Assembly: GCF_014698065.1 (NCBI RefSeq)
Contig: NZ_JACJSI010000002.1
Span: forward strand, 62,001 to 126,000
Length of the DNA stretch: 64,000 nucleotides
From: Nostoc flagelliforme FACHB-838
Lineage (GTDB): Bacteria; Cyanobacteriota; Cyanobacteriia; Cyanobacteriales; Nostocaceae
Direction of reading: 5' to 3'
This document shows positions 8,278 through 17,124 of this stretch, one piece after another; the first letter of the stretch is position 1; each line of letters opens with the position of its first letter. The notes under the pieces are model-generated. The model was not told where the DNA came from. It searched no databases and worked only from the letters and a program-made list of their open reading frames with translations. Both the position numbers and the translations under genes were made by a program.

Positions 8278-9297
8278 ATGGCTCCCGCCGTTTTCATTCA
8301 AAATTTGCAAAAACGTTACGGTACAGTAGTTGCCGTCGAGGATGTTTCCTTTCAGGTAGAACCAGGAGAAATTTTTGGTTTACTTGGCCCCAACGGTGCT
8401 GGGAAAACTACTACCTTGCGTGCTTTATGTACACTTACCACACCGGATGCTGGCAAAATAGAAGTATCTGGCATCTCTGTGTTAGATAATCCGAGATTAG
8501 CAAGACAACGACTAGGCTACGTAGCTCAAGAAGTCGCTATAGATAAGGTGCTGACTGGAAGAGAACTGCTGCAACTGCAAGCCGCACTTTATCACCTCCC
8601 AGGCACAGTAGCCAAACAGCAAATTGAGACTGTATTAGATTTACTTGGTTTGCAAGAATACGCCAATAAAAAGACAGGAACCTATTCCGGCGGTTTACGC
8701 AAGCGCCTAGACTTGGCTGCTGGGTTACTCCATTCACCGGATGTTTTAGTCCTAGATGAGCCAACAGTAGGGCTTGACATAGAAACCCGATTTGTGGTTT
8801 GGGATTTCCTGAGAAAATTACGCGCCTCTGGGACAACGGTAGTAATTACCAGCCATTACTTAGAAGAGGTTGACGCTTTAGCCGATCGCGTAGCAATTAT
8901 AGACCGCGGGGTTGTAATTGCAAATGGCACACCTTCGCAATTAAAAGATCAAGTAGGCGGCGATCGCATCACTTTGCGAATCCGCGAGTTTTCCCCCATT
9001 GAGGAAGCCGAAATTGCCAAAAACCTCTTGCAACCTTTGCCGTTTGTGCAAGAAGTGATCATCAACAGCGCTCAAGGTAATTCCCTCAATTTGGTGGTAA
9101 CACCTCAGAACGATGTTTTGATTAACATACAGCAAGCACTGAACGCTGCTAGCTTGCCAATTTTTGGCATAGCCCAATCTCGTCCCAGCCTCGATGATGT
9201 TTACCTCGCCGCTACAGGACGCACACTGATGGATGCAGAACTGGCAGCCGTTGCCACTCGCGATCCCAAGGCTGAGAAAAAGCAGAATATGAGATAG
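8278..9297 (+). CDS. ABC-2 type exporter ATP-binding protein (DrrA-like)
   Basis: ATPase subunit of an ABC-2 exporter, 339 residues. Walker A GPNGAGKTT (about residues 40-48), signature YSGGLRKRLDL (about 138-148), Walker B VLVLDEPTVGLD (about 157-168) and the switch His in ITSHYLEEVDALADR (about 190-204). A C-terminal domain after residue 220 is typical of DrrA/NodI-type proteins. ATG 8278 begins MAPAVFIQNLQKRYG. The permease gene follows 115 bp downstream, and the two presumably assemble as a homodimeric pair each. Substrate unknown; cyanobacterial members of this type are seldom characterised. Confidence 0.88.
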   Translation: MAPAVFIQNLQKRYGTVVAVEDVSFQVEPGEIFGLLGPNGAGKTTTLRALCTLTTPDAGKIEVSGISVLDNPRLARQRLGYVAQEVAIDKVLTGRELLQLQAALYHLPGTVAKQQIETVLDLLGLQEYANKKTGTYSGGLRKRLDLAAGLLHSPDVLVLDEPTVGLDIETRFVVWDFLRKLRASGTTVVITSHYLEEVDALADRVAIIDRGVVIANGTPSQLKDQVGGDRITLRIREFSPIEEAEIAKNLLQPLPFVQEVIINSAQGNSLNLVVTPQNDVLINIQQALNAASLPIFGIAQSRPSLDDVYLAATGRTLMDAELAAVATRDPKAEKKQNMR

Positions 9298-9408
9298 GGG
9301 CAGGGAAAGCAGGGGAGGCAGAGGAGGTAGGGGAGGCAGGGGAAGAAGAACGAACTATTAACCAATCCCCAGCCCCCAATCTAAAATTCAAAATCCAAAA
9401 TCTAAAAT
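9298..9408. repeat. Purine-rich tract and heptamer repeats between ABC genes
   Basis: 9298-9350 is a G/A-rich tract (agggGAGGCAGgGGAGG type units). 9381-9408 is four heptamers of the form NNAAAAT (CTAAAAT, TCAAAAT, CCAAAAT, CTAAAAT), ending four bases before the permease ATG. These STRR-type repeats replace the usual ribosome-binding leader. Confidence 0.7.
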
Positions 9409-9412
9409 TGCT

Positions 9413-10300
9413 ATGAGCGTTACTCCTAAATCTGATATCAATTGGCAGCCGTTAGCATCCCCACAAGCAGATGCTAATCCTGCACCTAACTTTTTCCGTG
9501 AATTGGTACAAGAGACGTTGGCCTTAACTCGTCGCTTGTTTATTCAGTTGCAACGGCGTCCCTCCACATTGGTTGCCGGAATTATTCAGCCGGTGATGTG
9601 GTTGGTGCTATTTGGTGCTTTATTTCAAAACGCACCCAAGGGATTGTTCGGCAGTACGACAAATTACGGTCAATTTTTGGCTGCTGGAGTAATTGTGTTT
9701 ACAGCCTTTGCTGGGGCGCTGAATGCTGGTTTGCCTGTAATGTTTGACCGCGAGTTCGGCTTTTTGAATCGTTTGCTGGTAGCACCGTTAGCATCACGCT
9801 TTTCTATTGTCTTTGCTTCGGCAATCTTTATCATCAGCCAAAGTTTGTTGCAAGCAGCCGTGATTGTTGCAGCAGCAGCGTTTATTGGGGCTGGATTACC
9901 AGATGCAACGGGTTTATTTGCGATCGCTCTAATAGTCTTTCTCTTAGCTTTGGGTGTAACAGCAATCTCTCTCGGTTTAGCTTTTGCTCTACCCGGACAC
10001 ATTGAATTGATTGCAGTAATTTTCGTTACTAATCTACCATTATTGTTTGCAAGTACTGCTTTGGCACCTCTATCCTTTATGCCTCAATGGTTGCAGGTTG
10101 TGGCTACTCTAAATCCTCTTAGCTATGCAATCGAACCCATTCGCTATCTGTATCTCCATAGTAGTTGGGAACTAAGTAGCGTAGTCATGCAAGCTCCTTG
10201 GGGTGATGTTACCTTCGGGGGAGCGTTACTGGTATTGTTTGGCTTTGCCGTTGTCGCCTTACTGAGTATTCAGCCCCAACTGCGGCGAACTCTTGCCTAA
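9413..10300 (+). CDS. ABC-2 type transporter permease
   Basis: Membrane subunit for the ATPase encoded just upstream; 295 residues with a soluble N-terminus of about 35 residues, then six hydrophobic helices (for example VAGIIQPVMWLVLFGALF, residues about 61-78, and the helices after residues 90, 135, 165, 200 and 265). The ABC-2 signature area NPLSYAIEPIRYLYLH lies in the last third (about 240-255). Same orientation as the ATPase, so likely one operon. It also resembles permeases of the DrrB/YadH kind. Exported substrate unknown. Confidence 0.85.
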   Translation: MSVTPKSDINWQPLASPQADANPAPNFFRELVQETLALTRRLFIQLQRRPSTLVAGIIQPVMWLVLFGALFQNAPKGLFGSTTNYGQFLAAGVIVFTAFAGALNAGLPVMFDREFGFLNRLLVAPLASRFSIVFASAIFIISQSLLQAAVIVAAAAFIGAGLPDATGLFAIALIVFLLALGVTAISLGLAFALPGHIELIAVIFVTNLPLLFASTALAPLSFMPQWLQVVATLNPLSYAIEPIRYLYLHSSWELSSVVMQAPWGDVTFGGALLVLFGFAVVALLSIQPQLRRTLA

Positions 10301-10336
10301 AGAGATAAAATAGAGCAATTTTAGGGTCAAAATCTC

Positions 10337-10738
10337 ATGAAAAAACCATTTTTACAAATTCCTAGACTCATTGTCGCTACCCTGGCAGGGATTAGCTTTG
10401 CTTCCTTGCTCATAGCTCAACCCAGTTCGGCTCAAGTCAGCAGCCCAGCTGATGCTTTTCCTAGTAACAGTACAACAGACCAAAATACCGATCCTTTTTC
10501 CCGTTCAAACTCAGACAACTTCAATATGTTTGACTTGATTCATCGGGCGAATTTCGGGTCTCTCAACTGGAATTCTGATCAACAAAACGAACAACTAAAC
10601 TCAGCAGCAGATGCCTTTAGAGAAAATCAACGAAAATTAATAGAACGTCGTCAACAAGAGCAAGCAACCCCCGGTTTGCCATTAGTTATACCACAACCAG
10701 TTCCACCAGCATCAGTTACACCAGCATCTGGTAACTGA
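10337..10738 (+). CDS. Secreted small protein of unknown function
   Basis: A 133-residue protein with an N-terminal signal peptide: Lys-Lys, a hydrophobic stretch (LIVATLAGISFASLLIAQP) and a signal peptidase I-like site SSAQ-VSS around residue 33. The mature part is Asn/Ser/Gln-rich and ends in a Pro-rich tail (IPQPVPPASVTPASG), with no known domain I can see. Periplasmic or exported. It begins 36 bp after the ABC permease stop on the same strand, so co-transcription with the exporter is possible; a terminator-like hairpin follows it. Confidence 0.7.
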   Translation: MKKPFLQIPRLIVATLAGISFASLLIAQPSSAQVSSPADAFPSNSTTDQNTDPFSRSNSDNFNMFDLIHRANFGSLNWNSDQQNEQLNSAADAFRENQRKLIERRQQEQATPGLPLVIPQPVPPASVTPASGN

Positions 10739-10750
10739 ATTTTAATAAAG

Positions 10751-10778
10751 AACCCCAAGCCCTTTAGGGTTTGGGGTT
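10751..10778 (+). terminator. Hairpin after the exporter operon
   Basis: AACCCCAAGCCC pairs with GGGTTTGGGGTT (one G-U pair) around TTTA. It lies between the small secreted protein gene and convergent prxQ, so it may end transcripts from either side; the T-run is weak. Confidence 0.6.
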
Positions 10779-10820
10779 GAAACTACGCTTTTAAAAAATC
10801 CTTAGTTATCAGGTAAAAAA

Positions 10821-11258
10821 CTACAGCCCAAGTACAGCCAAAACATCGCTAGCATGAGTGGTGGTATTTACACTGCTGTCAACATGGGTAATTTTGCCGC
10901 TGGGGTCAATTACGTAGGTGACGCGCTTGGCATAACCACCGCCATCCACATCGAAAGCTTTGATGAGGGATTTGTCGCTGTCAGCCAATAGAGGAAAATT
11001 CAAATTATATTTTTGGGTGAATGCCTGATGGGAGACTTCATCATCAGCACTGACTCCCAAGATTACAATATCTTTACCTTGATATTGAGCCTGGGCATCC
11101 CGAAAACTACAGGCTTGCTTGGTGCAGCCTGGCGTGTCATCTTTGGGGTAAAAATACAAAACAACTGTCTTTCCCCTCAAATCAGATAACGAGACTGTGT
11201 TGCCGTTTGTATCTTTGGCGGTAAATGCAGGTGCATCCGTACCAACTGCTAGAGGCAT
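10821..11258 (-). CDS. prxQ: Peroxiredoxin Q / thiol peroxidase (Bcp family)
   Basis: Thioredoxin-dependent peroxidase that reduces hydrogen peroxide and organic hydroperoxides. 145 residues, usual length. The peroxidatic Cys45 and resolving Cys50 stand in the motif TPGCTKQAC, the five-residue spacing that defines the PrxQ/Bcp class with an intramolecular disulfide. Other conserved blocks: LYFYPKDDTPG upstream and LLADSDKSLIKAFDV later (about residues 90-104). Cyanobacteria usually carry several PrxQ paralogues, so the gene number is not assignable. Transcribed alone. Confidence 0.92.
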   Translation of the reverse strand: MPLAVGTDAPAFTAKDTNGNTVSLSDLRGKTVVLYFYPKDDTPGCTKQACSFRDAQAQYQGKDIVILGVSADDEVSHQAFTQKYNLNFPLLADSDKSLIKAFDVDGGGYAKRVTYVIDPSGKITHVDSSVNTTTHASDVLAVLGL

Positions 11259-11449
11259 AATTAACCTTTCCTGTTTCAGATTGTTGATGCACTTGAAATT
11301 TTACATTAATTTATAATGTTTAAATATAATTACTAAAAAATAGCATAACTATAATTTAGGTAACTAATTTTGCTTTAATGAGGTATCTGGTACAAGAAAA
11401 AATATATTAAATTAATCTTTATTAGAAGAAAAATTTCTCCCCATACACA

Positions 11450-11854
11450 ATGCCTGCTGTTTATTCCCAAAACCCAAATATTTTTATCTATCCTCAAAGC
11501 ACAGTAGAAAGAGCCGAGCGATCGCTAGTGTGTTCACCCTTTAATCTATCTTTATTTGAAGTCATGGGACACCAGAGTGTGTCATTAACTGCGATCGCCC
11601 TGGAAAATGGGCTCAAGCAGGGCTATACTAAGCGCCCTTTATCAGAATTAGCCTGTGATAACGCCTTGGGCTGGCTAATTCAAGTGGGTGTATTGCGGCG
11701 AGAAGTCGATGGACAGGGGATTACAGATAGTTTTCGCCTCACTCCCTTGGGTCGCCAGTTAGTGGAACAATACCAAGAAAAAAATTGGCGTACTCCTTCA
11801 TGGCGCGATCGTTTATACGATGCTGTAACTCGTTGGTTGCGGATACCTTTTTAG
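11450..11854 (+). CDS. Conserved cyanobacterial protein, winged-helix-like
   Basis: 134-residue soluble protein. The N-terminal half (VERAERSLVCSPFNLSLFEVM) and the C-terminal half (ALGWLIQVGVLRREVDGQ, then SFRLTPLGRQLVEQYQEKNW) look like a helical segment followed by the last helix and wing of a winged-helix fold. From memory it belongs to a family confined to cyanobacteria, sometimes named after Npun_F0494; not verified here. DNA binding is possible but unproven. It stands alone between prxQ and cobQ with an AT-rich upstream region. Confidence 0.7.
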   Translation: MPAVYSQNPNIFIYPQSTVERAERSLVCSPFNLSLFEVMGHQSVSLTAIALENGLKQGYTKRPLSELACDNALGWLIQVGVLRREVDGQGITDSFRLTPLGRQLVEQYQEKNWRTPSWRDRLYDAVTRWLRIPF

Positions 11855-12183
11855 AATAAAAAACCAAAGAGTTAGGATTAAGGAATCAAAGGGAACAATA
11901 TATACGGAAAGATCACATCTATTCATGAAATCTTTACCATAACCATCTAACAGCAATTTGGATGGTTATTGTGAGCATGGGGTATAGAACATTGGGCACT
12001 TGTACTGAGCGACTTGTCTTGAGCGCAGTCGAGGAGAGTCGAAGTATTGGGCATTGAGGATGATGTATTAGTTCTTCTCCCTCAGCTCCCTCATTTTCTC
12101 AAGATCCTCCATCTCCCCCTGCTCCCCTCTTGTTTGCTCCTAAACATAAAATCTGTATCTTGAAAAACTAAGTGATAGCAACT
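11855..12183. other. Intergenic region with small hairpin
   Basis: AACCATC (about 11941-11947) pairs with GATGGTT (about 11961-11967), which could end the upstream gene's transcript. At about 12000-12050 there is a dispersed repeat-like segment (cttgagcgcagtcgaggag) and a C/T-rich stretch before cobQ. No cobalamin riboswitch is recognisable. Confidence 0.4.
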
Positions 12184-13668
12184 ATGAAATCAATTATGGT
12201 AGTGGGGACAACATCCCATGCAGGGAAATCACTTTTAACTACAGCTATTTGTCGTATTTTGTCGCGGCGTGGTTGGCGAGTGGCTCCCTTTAAAGGTCAA
12301 AATATGGCTTTAAATGCTTATGTCACTGCCAGTGGTGGAGAAATTGGCTATGCTCAAGCAGTGCAAGCTTGGGCGGCGGGAGTTGTGCCTTGGGTAGAAA
12401 TGAACCCAATTTTACTTAAACCTCAAGGGGATATGACTTCCCAAGTAATTATTAAAGGCAGGTCTGTTGGTAAAGTAAGTGCCTCAGATTACTACGAGCA
12501 ATATTTTGAACTGGGGTGGCGGACAATTGAAGAATCGCTACAGCATTTAGGAACTGAATTTGACATGGTGGTTTGTGAAGGTGCTGGTAGTCCAGCAGAG
12601 ATTAACCTCAAGCACCGCGACTTAACTAATATGCGGGTGGCAAAACATTTAAATGCACCAACGATGTTAGTAGTTGACATTGACCGGGGTGGTGCTTTTG
12701 CCCATGTCGTGGGAACCTTAGAATTATTGGAACCAGAGGAACGCGCCTTAATTAAGGGTGTAGTAATTAATAAATTCCGAGGACAGCGATCGCTCCTAGA
12801 TCCGGGGATAAAATGGTTAGAAGAACGCACAGGTATCCCTGTTGTCGGTGTTATACCTTACTTACAAGAAATGTTTCCAGCAGAAGATTCCCTTGACCTG
12901 CTAGAACGTCAATCATCGTCGAATAAAGCCAACGCTGACCTCAACATTGCCGTCATCCGCTTACCAAGAATTGCGAACTTCACCGACTTTGACCCACTCG
13001 AATCAGAAAGCACAGTTTCAGTTAAATATTTAAGCCCTAAGCAAGATTTAGGACATCCTGATGCCGTGATCATCCCAGGTACAAAGACCACAATTGCTGA
13101 TTTGCTACTGCTGCAAAAAAGTGGTATGGCAGAAGCTATCCAAAACTATGCTGCTTCTGGCGGAACGGTTTTAGGTATCTGCGGCGGCTATCAAATGCTC
13201 GGTCAAATCATCGCTGACCCTGAAGGGATAGAGGGGCAAGCAGGCAGGTATCAGGGGTTAAATCTTTTACCAATCAGAACTGTAATTACCGGACAAAAAA
13301 TTGCCCGCCAGCGCCAAGTTAGCTCAAATTATCCGCAACAGGGCTTGCCAGTTAATGGCTTTGAAATCCACCAAGGGCGATCACGCATCGAACAGCAAGG
13401 TATAGACCCTCAATCGTACCATGCCCTATTTGACGATATTAATTTAGGATTAGTAGATAGTTGCCAATCGGTGTGGGGAAGTTACCTCCACGGGCTTTTT
13501 GACAACGGCCCTTGGCGACGCGCTTGGTTAAATCGCCTCCGTCAACAGCGCGGTTTAAAATCTTTACCCACTGGTGTTGCTAACTATCGGGAACAGCGAG
13601 AGCAGATTTTAGACTCTCTAGCAACTGAAGTTGAAAGTCATTTAGACTTAACTCCCTTTTTGTCTTAA
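12184..13668 (+). CDS. cobQ: Cobyric acid synthase (adenosylcobyric acid synthase)
   Basis: Amidates four carboxyl side chains of adenosylcobyrinic acid a,c-diamide using glutamine and ATP, a late corrin step in B12 or pseudo-B12 synthesis. N-terminal dethiobiotin-synthetase-like domain with P-loop VVGTTSHAGKS; C-terminal type-1 glutamine amidotransferase-like domain with the nucleophile region LGICGGYQMLG (about residues 334-344) and the His region WGSYLHGLFDNG (about 435-446). About 494 residues, usual length. I chose ATG 12184 because homologues begin MK-IMVVGTTSHAGKS; the frame is also open from GTG 12172. No other cob genes are near. Confidence 0.95.
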   Translation: MKSIMVVGTTSHAGKSLLTTAICRILSRRGWRVAPFKGQNMALNAYVTASGGEIGYAQAVQAWAAGVVPWVEMNPILLKPQGDMTSQVIIKGRSVGKVSASDYYEQYFELGWRTIEESLQHLGTEFDMVVCEGAGSPAEINLKHRDLTNMRVAKHLNAPTMLVVDIDRGGAFAHVVGTLELLEPEERALIKGVVINKFRGQRSLLDPGIKWLEERTGIPVVGVIPYLQEMFPAEDSLDLLERQSSSNKANADLNIAVIRLPRIANFTDFDPLESESTVSVKYLSPKQDLGHPDAVIIPGTKTTIADLLLLQKSGMAEAIQNYAASGGTVLGICGGYQMLGQIIADPEGIEGQAGRYQGLNLLPIRTVITGQKIARQRQVSSNYPQQGLPVNGFEIHQGRSRIEQQGIDPQSYHALFDDINLGLVDSCQSVWGSYLHGLFDNGPWRRAWLNRLRQQRGLKSLPTGVANYREQREQILDSLATEVESHLDLTPFLS

Positions 13669-13710
13669 ATTAAAGTGCATAAAAATCGCACATTTTTTCA
13701 ATCAAAGTAT

Positions 13711-13768
13711 CATTAGTCATTTGCAAATGACTAATGACTAATGACCAATGACCAATGACTAATAACTA
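13711..13768. repeat. STRR heptamer tract with 26-bp palindrome
   Basis: Repeats of ACTAATG/ACCAATG run up to the ferredoxin start codon. The first part, CATTAGTCATTTG then CAAATGACTAATG (13711-13736), is a perfect 26-bp palindrome formed by heptamers in both orientations. Confidence 0.8.
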
Positions 13769-14005
13769 ATGATTGTTCGTGTCCACTTTTTACCAGATGA
13801 TGTCACAGTAGATGCTGAAGTGGGAGAAGCCCTCTTAGATGTAGCAGACCGGGCTGGGGTATTTATTCCCACCGGTTGTCTCATGGGGTCTTGTCACGCT
13901 TGCACTGTCGAATTAGAGGATGGAGAGATCATCCGCGCTTGTATTACCGGAGTACCACCACGCGAGGAATTAACAATTAATTTGTTTAGCGATCCTACTT
14001 GGTAA
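13769..14005 (+). CDS. [2Fe-2S] ferredoxin, plant/cyanobacterial type (short)
   Basis: A 78-residue electron carrier. The cluster motif is CLMGSCHAC (about residues 37-45; Cys37, Cys42, Cys45) with a fourth Cys in IIRACITG (about residue 58). This is shorter than photosynthetic PetF (about 98 residues) and lacks its C-terminal region, so it is a divergent ferredoxin; partner unknown. It begins at the last unit of a heptamer repeat tract and has no clear Shine-Dalgarno. A strong terminator follows. It is separated from cobQ by 100 bp; a functional link is not shown. Confidence 0.85.
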   Translation: MIVRVHFLPDDVTVDAEVGEALLDVADRAGVFIPTGCLMGSCHACTVELEDGEIIRACITGVPPREELTINLFSDPTW

Positions 14006-14061
14006 TGTCAGCGCTGTTATTGACAAGGACTAGTATAGTAAAACAAGTCAATGTACAAACA

Positions 14062-14089
14062 AAAATCTAATCAATGATTAGATTTTTTT
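14062..14089 (+). terminator. Rho-independent terminator after ferredoxin
   Basis: AAAATCTAAT (14062-14071) pairs with ATTAGATTTT, followed by a run of seven T. It lies 57 bp past the stop codon. Confidence 0.8.
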
Positions 14090-14157
14090 AAATAGACAGT
14101 AAGGAATATTTGAACCATTGTTTCTTACTGTGGTGATCGCATTTTTTAATAAAATTA

Positions 14158-14370
14158 ATGCCAAAGAAAATCCGGGAACTGAAGCAAATGCTTTCCCAAG
14201 TAGGTTTTACAGAAGTCCCAGGAAAAGGAAGTCATACTAACTGGGTGCATCCCCTTTATAGTGGAAAAATCACGATTTCAGGCAATGACGGAGCAGATGC
14301 TAAACGCTACCAAGAGAAAGAAGTGAAACAGGCAATTGAGGAAGTAGAAGGGAAAGAAAAAGATGAGTAA
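14158..14370 (+). CDS. hicA: HicA-type mRNA interferase toxin
   Basis: A 70-residue double-stranded-RNA-binding-fold RNase toxin. The helix KIRELKQMLSQVGFTEV, the catalytic-His strand GKGSHTNWVHP (about residues 22-32) and KITISG are the HicA pattern. The toxin gene comes first and overlaps the antitoxin by 8 bp, the usual hicAB order. The frame is intact and the key His is present, so it is probably functional. Confidence 0.85.
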   Translation: MPKKIRELKQMLSQVGFTEVPGKGSHTNWVHPLYSGKITISGNDGADAKRYQEKEVKQAIEEVEGKEKDE

Positions 14371-14581
14371 GCTTAAGTACCAAATGATTATTCAGTGGTC
14401 TGAAGAAGATAATTGCTTCTTAGTAGGATTCCCTGATTTTCCAGGACAACGCTGGCGGACTCACGGGGATACTTACGAGTTGGCGGTGGCAAATGGAATT
14501 GAGGCTTTAGAGTCTCTAATTATTGCTTACAAAGCTGTAGGTGATCCACTTCCACAACCCACAGTAAGTAGAGTGCGTTAA
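14363..14581 (+). CDS. hicB: HicB-type antitoxin
   Basis: A 72-residue partner of the upstream HicA. The partial RNase H-like fold is visible: YQMIIQWSEEDNCFLVGFPD, then FPGQRWRTHGDTYELAVANGIEALESLI. It ends soon after DPLPQP, so there is no C-terminal ribbon-helix-helix or HTH domain; autoregulation, if any, must use another route. Start ATG overlaps the hicA stop region by 8 bp, implying translational coupling. Confidence 0.85.
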   Translation: MSKLKYQMIIQWSEEDNCFLVGFPDFPGQRWRTHGDTYELAVANGIEALESLIIAYKAVGDPLPQPTVSRVR

Positions 14582-14704
14582 CGCGATTGAGTCGATTGAG
14601 TCGGTGGTAACTAATGCTGAACAATTTGCGCGATCGCAACTTTTTGGTTTAACAGCAAGAAACTTTTACCCATTGTTTCCTACTGCCTGTTTTTGCTATC
14701 TATA

Positions 14705-15148
14705 TCAATTAGCTTTAACATTCAGCGCATATTTTTTAAACCTTTCCAAATCAGCTTGAATCGTCGATTCAACTACCCGCCCCAAAAATAAGTTATCCAT
14801 AATTTTGCCAATAATGCCAGGGATGGCATAGGAAATAGTCATTTTGACAATACTACTACCGTGGCGATCGTAAAAGCGAATCGCTCCCTGATTCGGCAAA
14901 CCATCAACCGATTCCCATTGGATAATTTGGTTGGGAATAACTTTGAGAATTCGGGATTTCCAAGTAAATTCTAGACTGCCCGTCTTCAGTTTCCAAAGAG
15001 ATATATCTGGATTCTCTGGCGGAATTTTTACCGAATCAATCCACTTCATCCACCGGGGCATTTGCTCTAAATCAGCCCAGAGGCTCCATACTAAATCTAT
15101 GGGAGCCTCTACTTCTACCTGTACAGTATGCTCTAACCAATCTGACAT
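14705..15148 (-). CDS. SRPBCC (START-like) family protein, partner of zds
   Basis: A 147-residue helix-grip protein with the pattern VEAPIDLVWSLWADLEQMPRW near the N-terminus, then strands with WESVDGLPNQGAIRF and a long C-terminal helix. This fold binds lipids, polyketides or other hydrophobic ligands. It lies 84 bp downstream of the zeta-carotene desaturase gene on the same strand; the two are commonly neighbours in cyanobacteria as far as I recall. A role in carotenoid or lipid handling is inference. Confidence 0.75.
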   Translation of the reverse strand: MSDWLEHTVQVEVEAPIDLVWSLWADLEQMPRWMKWIDSVKIPPENPDISLWKLKTGSLEFTWKSRILKVIPNQIIQWESVDGLPNQGAIRFYDRHGSSIVKMTISYAIPGIIGKIMDNLFLGRVVESTIQADLERFKKYALNVKAN

Positions 15149-15232
15149 TCTCTCTTCTTCCTTCTCTAGGAGATGCTTTGCGTAGCTTGCTTCTTTGCAG
15201 GAGTACGCATTCTTTGTGGCTTTTGCGGTTCC

Positions 15233-16672
15233 TTATCTCTTCAAACTCTCCAAAATCACTTTTGCCGCCCGCCGCCCAGAAATAGTCGCACCTTCCATGC
15301 TGTCGATATAATCTTGCTGTGTATAGCTCCCTGCAAGGAAGAAATTATCTACTGGTGTTTTCTGGTTGGGACGGTACGCATCCATCCCTGGGGCTTCTCG
15401 GTAGAGCGACTGAGCAAGTTTTACCACACTGTACCAAGTCATATTTAGCTCCCGCGACGAGGGAAACAGTTCATGGACTTGCTTGAGGACATGCTGTGCG
15501 ATCGCTTCATTACTTTGGGCAATAAACGGATCTCCCGGTGTCAGCACAAGCTGTAACAACGACCCCTCTCCTGGGCGATAATAATCAGCAGGGCTAGTCA
15601 ACGCCAAATCAGCAAAACACGAAAAGTCAGCATCGGCTGTGTAAAGTAAATTATCGATTCCCGCCGCGTGATTTAGCTGTTTACGTTGCTCTTCATCGTT
15701 CAGTTCTGTTACCCAACCATCGAAGCGTAACTGTACAGTTGCCACTGGCACTGCATCCAGTTTGTAAATATTGTCAAATTCTGACCACTTACGCCACTCC
15801 TGGGGTAGGATACGTTGAATTCCTGGAACATCACAGGCAAAAACGTAAGCATCAGCAGTGATAGTTTCTAATGTATCACCTTGGGCAACTACTATACCAG
15901 TGACGCGGGTTTGTTCGTCTAACTCAGTAAACTGAATTTCTCGAACTTGTCGGCGTGTATAAACTTTAGTACCTCTAACTTCTAGATATTCCAGAATGGG
16001 CTTGTGTAAATATTCGGATGGAGAGCCTTCCAGCATTCGCAGAACTGAAGCTTCAGTTCTGACTGCAAATAGCTGGAATATCGTTAACATACAACGGGCA
16101 GAAATATTTTCGCAATCAATAAATCCCAATGCGTAAGCAATGGGGTTCCACAGGCGCTTGATGCTGCCATTACTCCCACCATGACTGCGGAACCAGTCGG
16201 CAAAGCTAACTTTATCTAAATTGCGGATGGTTTTCATCGCCCCGTTAAAGTCTACCAATCCGCGAACTATCGGGCTAGTACCCAGAGCGATCGCATTTTG
16301 CAGTTTATCCTGCAACGATAGTTGGGAAGTAGTGAAAAATGCCTTTAAGCCATTGAAAGGCGCACCTGTAATAAAACGAAAATCTAAACCACCAGTGCGC
16401 CCCCCTTTGTTAATGAAAGTGTGGGTATGTTCCTTGAGGCGTAAGTTTTCTAACACCCCCACTTTTTTCATCAAATCAAATAGTTGGTAGTAGCAGCCGA
16501 AAAATACATGCAACCCCATTTCTAGATGGTTGCCATCTCCATCAACCCAACTGCCAACTTTACCACCCACAAACGGACGAGACTCAAAAATCTCTACTTC
16601 ACAACCAGCATCAGCTAGATCCACTGCGGTTGCTAGCCCAGCCAGTCCCGCACCTACGATTGCAACGCGCAT
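15233..16672 (-). CDS. zds: zeta-carotene desaturase (9,9'-di-cis), CrtQ/Zds type
   Basis: Flavoprotein converting zeta-carotene through neurosporene to lycopene isomers, at the membrane. 479 residues. N-terminal Rossmann FAD motif [20 protein letters not shown] and GGKVGSW; then [20 protein letters not shown], a signature of the plant/cyanobacterial desaturases; C-terminal FAD-binding end [19 protein letters not shown] (about 445-463). It is distinct from phytoene desaturase CrtP. It probably forms an operon with the downstream SRPBCC gene. Start ATG 16672 begins MRVAIVGAG, as in homologues. Confidence 0.95.
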   Translation of the reverse strand: MRVAIVGAGLAGLATAVDLADAGCEVEIFESRPFVGGKVGSWVDGDGNHLEMGLHVFFGCYYQLFDLMKKVGVLENLRLKEHTHTFINKGGRTGGLDFRFITGAPFNGLKAFFTTSQLSLQDKLQNAIALGTSPIVRGLVDFNGAMKTIRNLDKVSFADWFRSHGGSNGSIKRLWNPIAYALGFIDCENISARCMLTIFQLFAVRTEASVLRMLEGSPSEYLHKPILEYLEVRGTKVYTRRQVREIQFTELDEQTRVTGIVVAQGDTLETITADAYVFACDVPGIQRILPQEWRKWSEFDNIYKLDAVPVATVQLRFDGWVTELNDEEQRKQLNHAAGIDNLLYTADADFSCFADLALTSPADYYRPGEGSLLQLVLTPGDPFIAQSNEAIAQHVLKQVHELFPSSRELNMTWYSVVKLAQSLYREAPGMDAYRPNQKTPVDNFFLAGSYTQQDYIDSMEGATISGRRAAKVILESLKR

Positions 16673-16820
16673 TCCGTCGTTCCTTTTCAGTTTCTTTACA
16701 GATTGTAACTGGGTTAGTGTCGGAATTTGCTACTTAATATCAACTCCTTCAGCATATTAAGGTTGGGTAATGTCGATACTAAAACCTCTTTGATCGCTTC
16801 TTTTAGTCTCGACAAATGAC

Positions 16821-16843
16821 CAGACGCGAGAAAAACGCGTCTG
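16821..16843. repeat. GC-rich hairpin
   Basis: CAGACGCG and CGCGTCTG flank AGAAAAA. This perfect 8-bp stem stands between the small RHH gene and the zds start region. No T-run follows on either strand; it resembles common Nostoc palindromic scraps. Confidence 0.5.
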
Positions 16844-16947
16844 TATCAGCTAGACAAACTCTTGTCCATAGCGGCGACTCAAAAAAGTATCATAGCTATT
16901 TTTTTGGCAGCAAAGCAGTTATCTCGATAAGTCGTGAAATTAACTTC

Positions 16948-17124
16948 TTACTTATTTGCATCTTTACTGTCATCGGAGACAGGCAAACTTCTAATCAGTT
17001 CCCGAATCACGTCGGTTGCCGGTCTACCTGTTTGTTGGCAATATTTTTCTAGTTTTTCCGCTTCCTGTGTTGCGAGATTTACTGTTATACGTTTTACGGC
17101 CCATTTTTTATTTGTCATTATCAT
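16948..17124 (-). CDS. Small ribbon-helix-helix (CopG-like) protein
   Basis: A 58-residue frame. The sequence reads MTNKKWAVKRITVNLATQEA, then EKLEKYCQQTGRPATDVIRE and LIRSLP. A basic beta strand (VKRITVNL), helix A, a G-R-P-A-T-D turn and helix B (VIRELIRSL) are the ribbon-helix-helix pattern, so it is probably a DNA-binding dimer. ATG at 17124 or 17118 is possible. Family members include plasmid copy-number regulators and type II antitoxins, but no toxin gene is adjacent. Its isolation in a 2.2-kb gap makes it an orphan regulator or antitoxin candidate. Confidence 0.7.
   Translation of the reverse strand: MIMTNKKWAVKRITVNLATQEAEKLEKYCQQTGRPATDVIRELIRSLPVSDDSKDANK

Noticed and set aside
11990-12183. 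Cobalamin riboswitch before cobQ
   Set aside because: No B12-box-like core (AGCCACTG or its usual partner) was seen in the leader.
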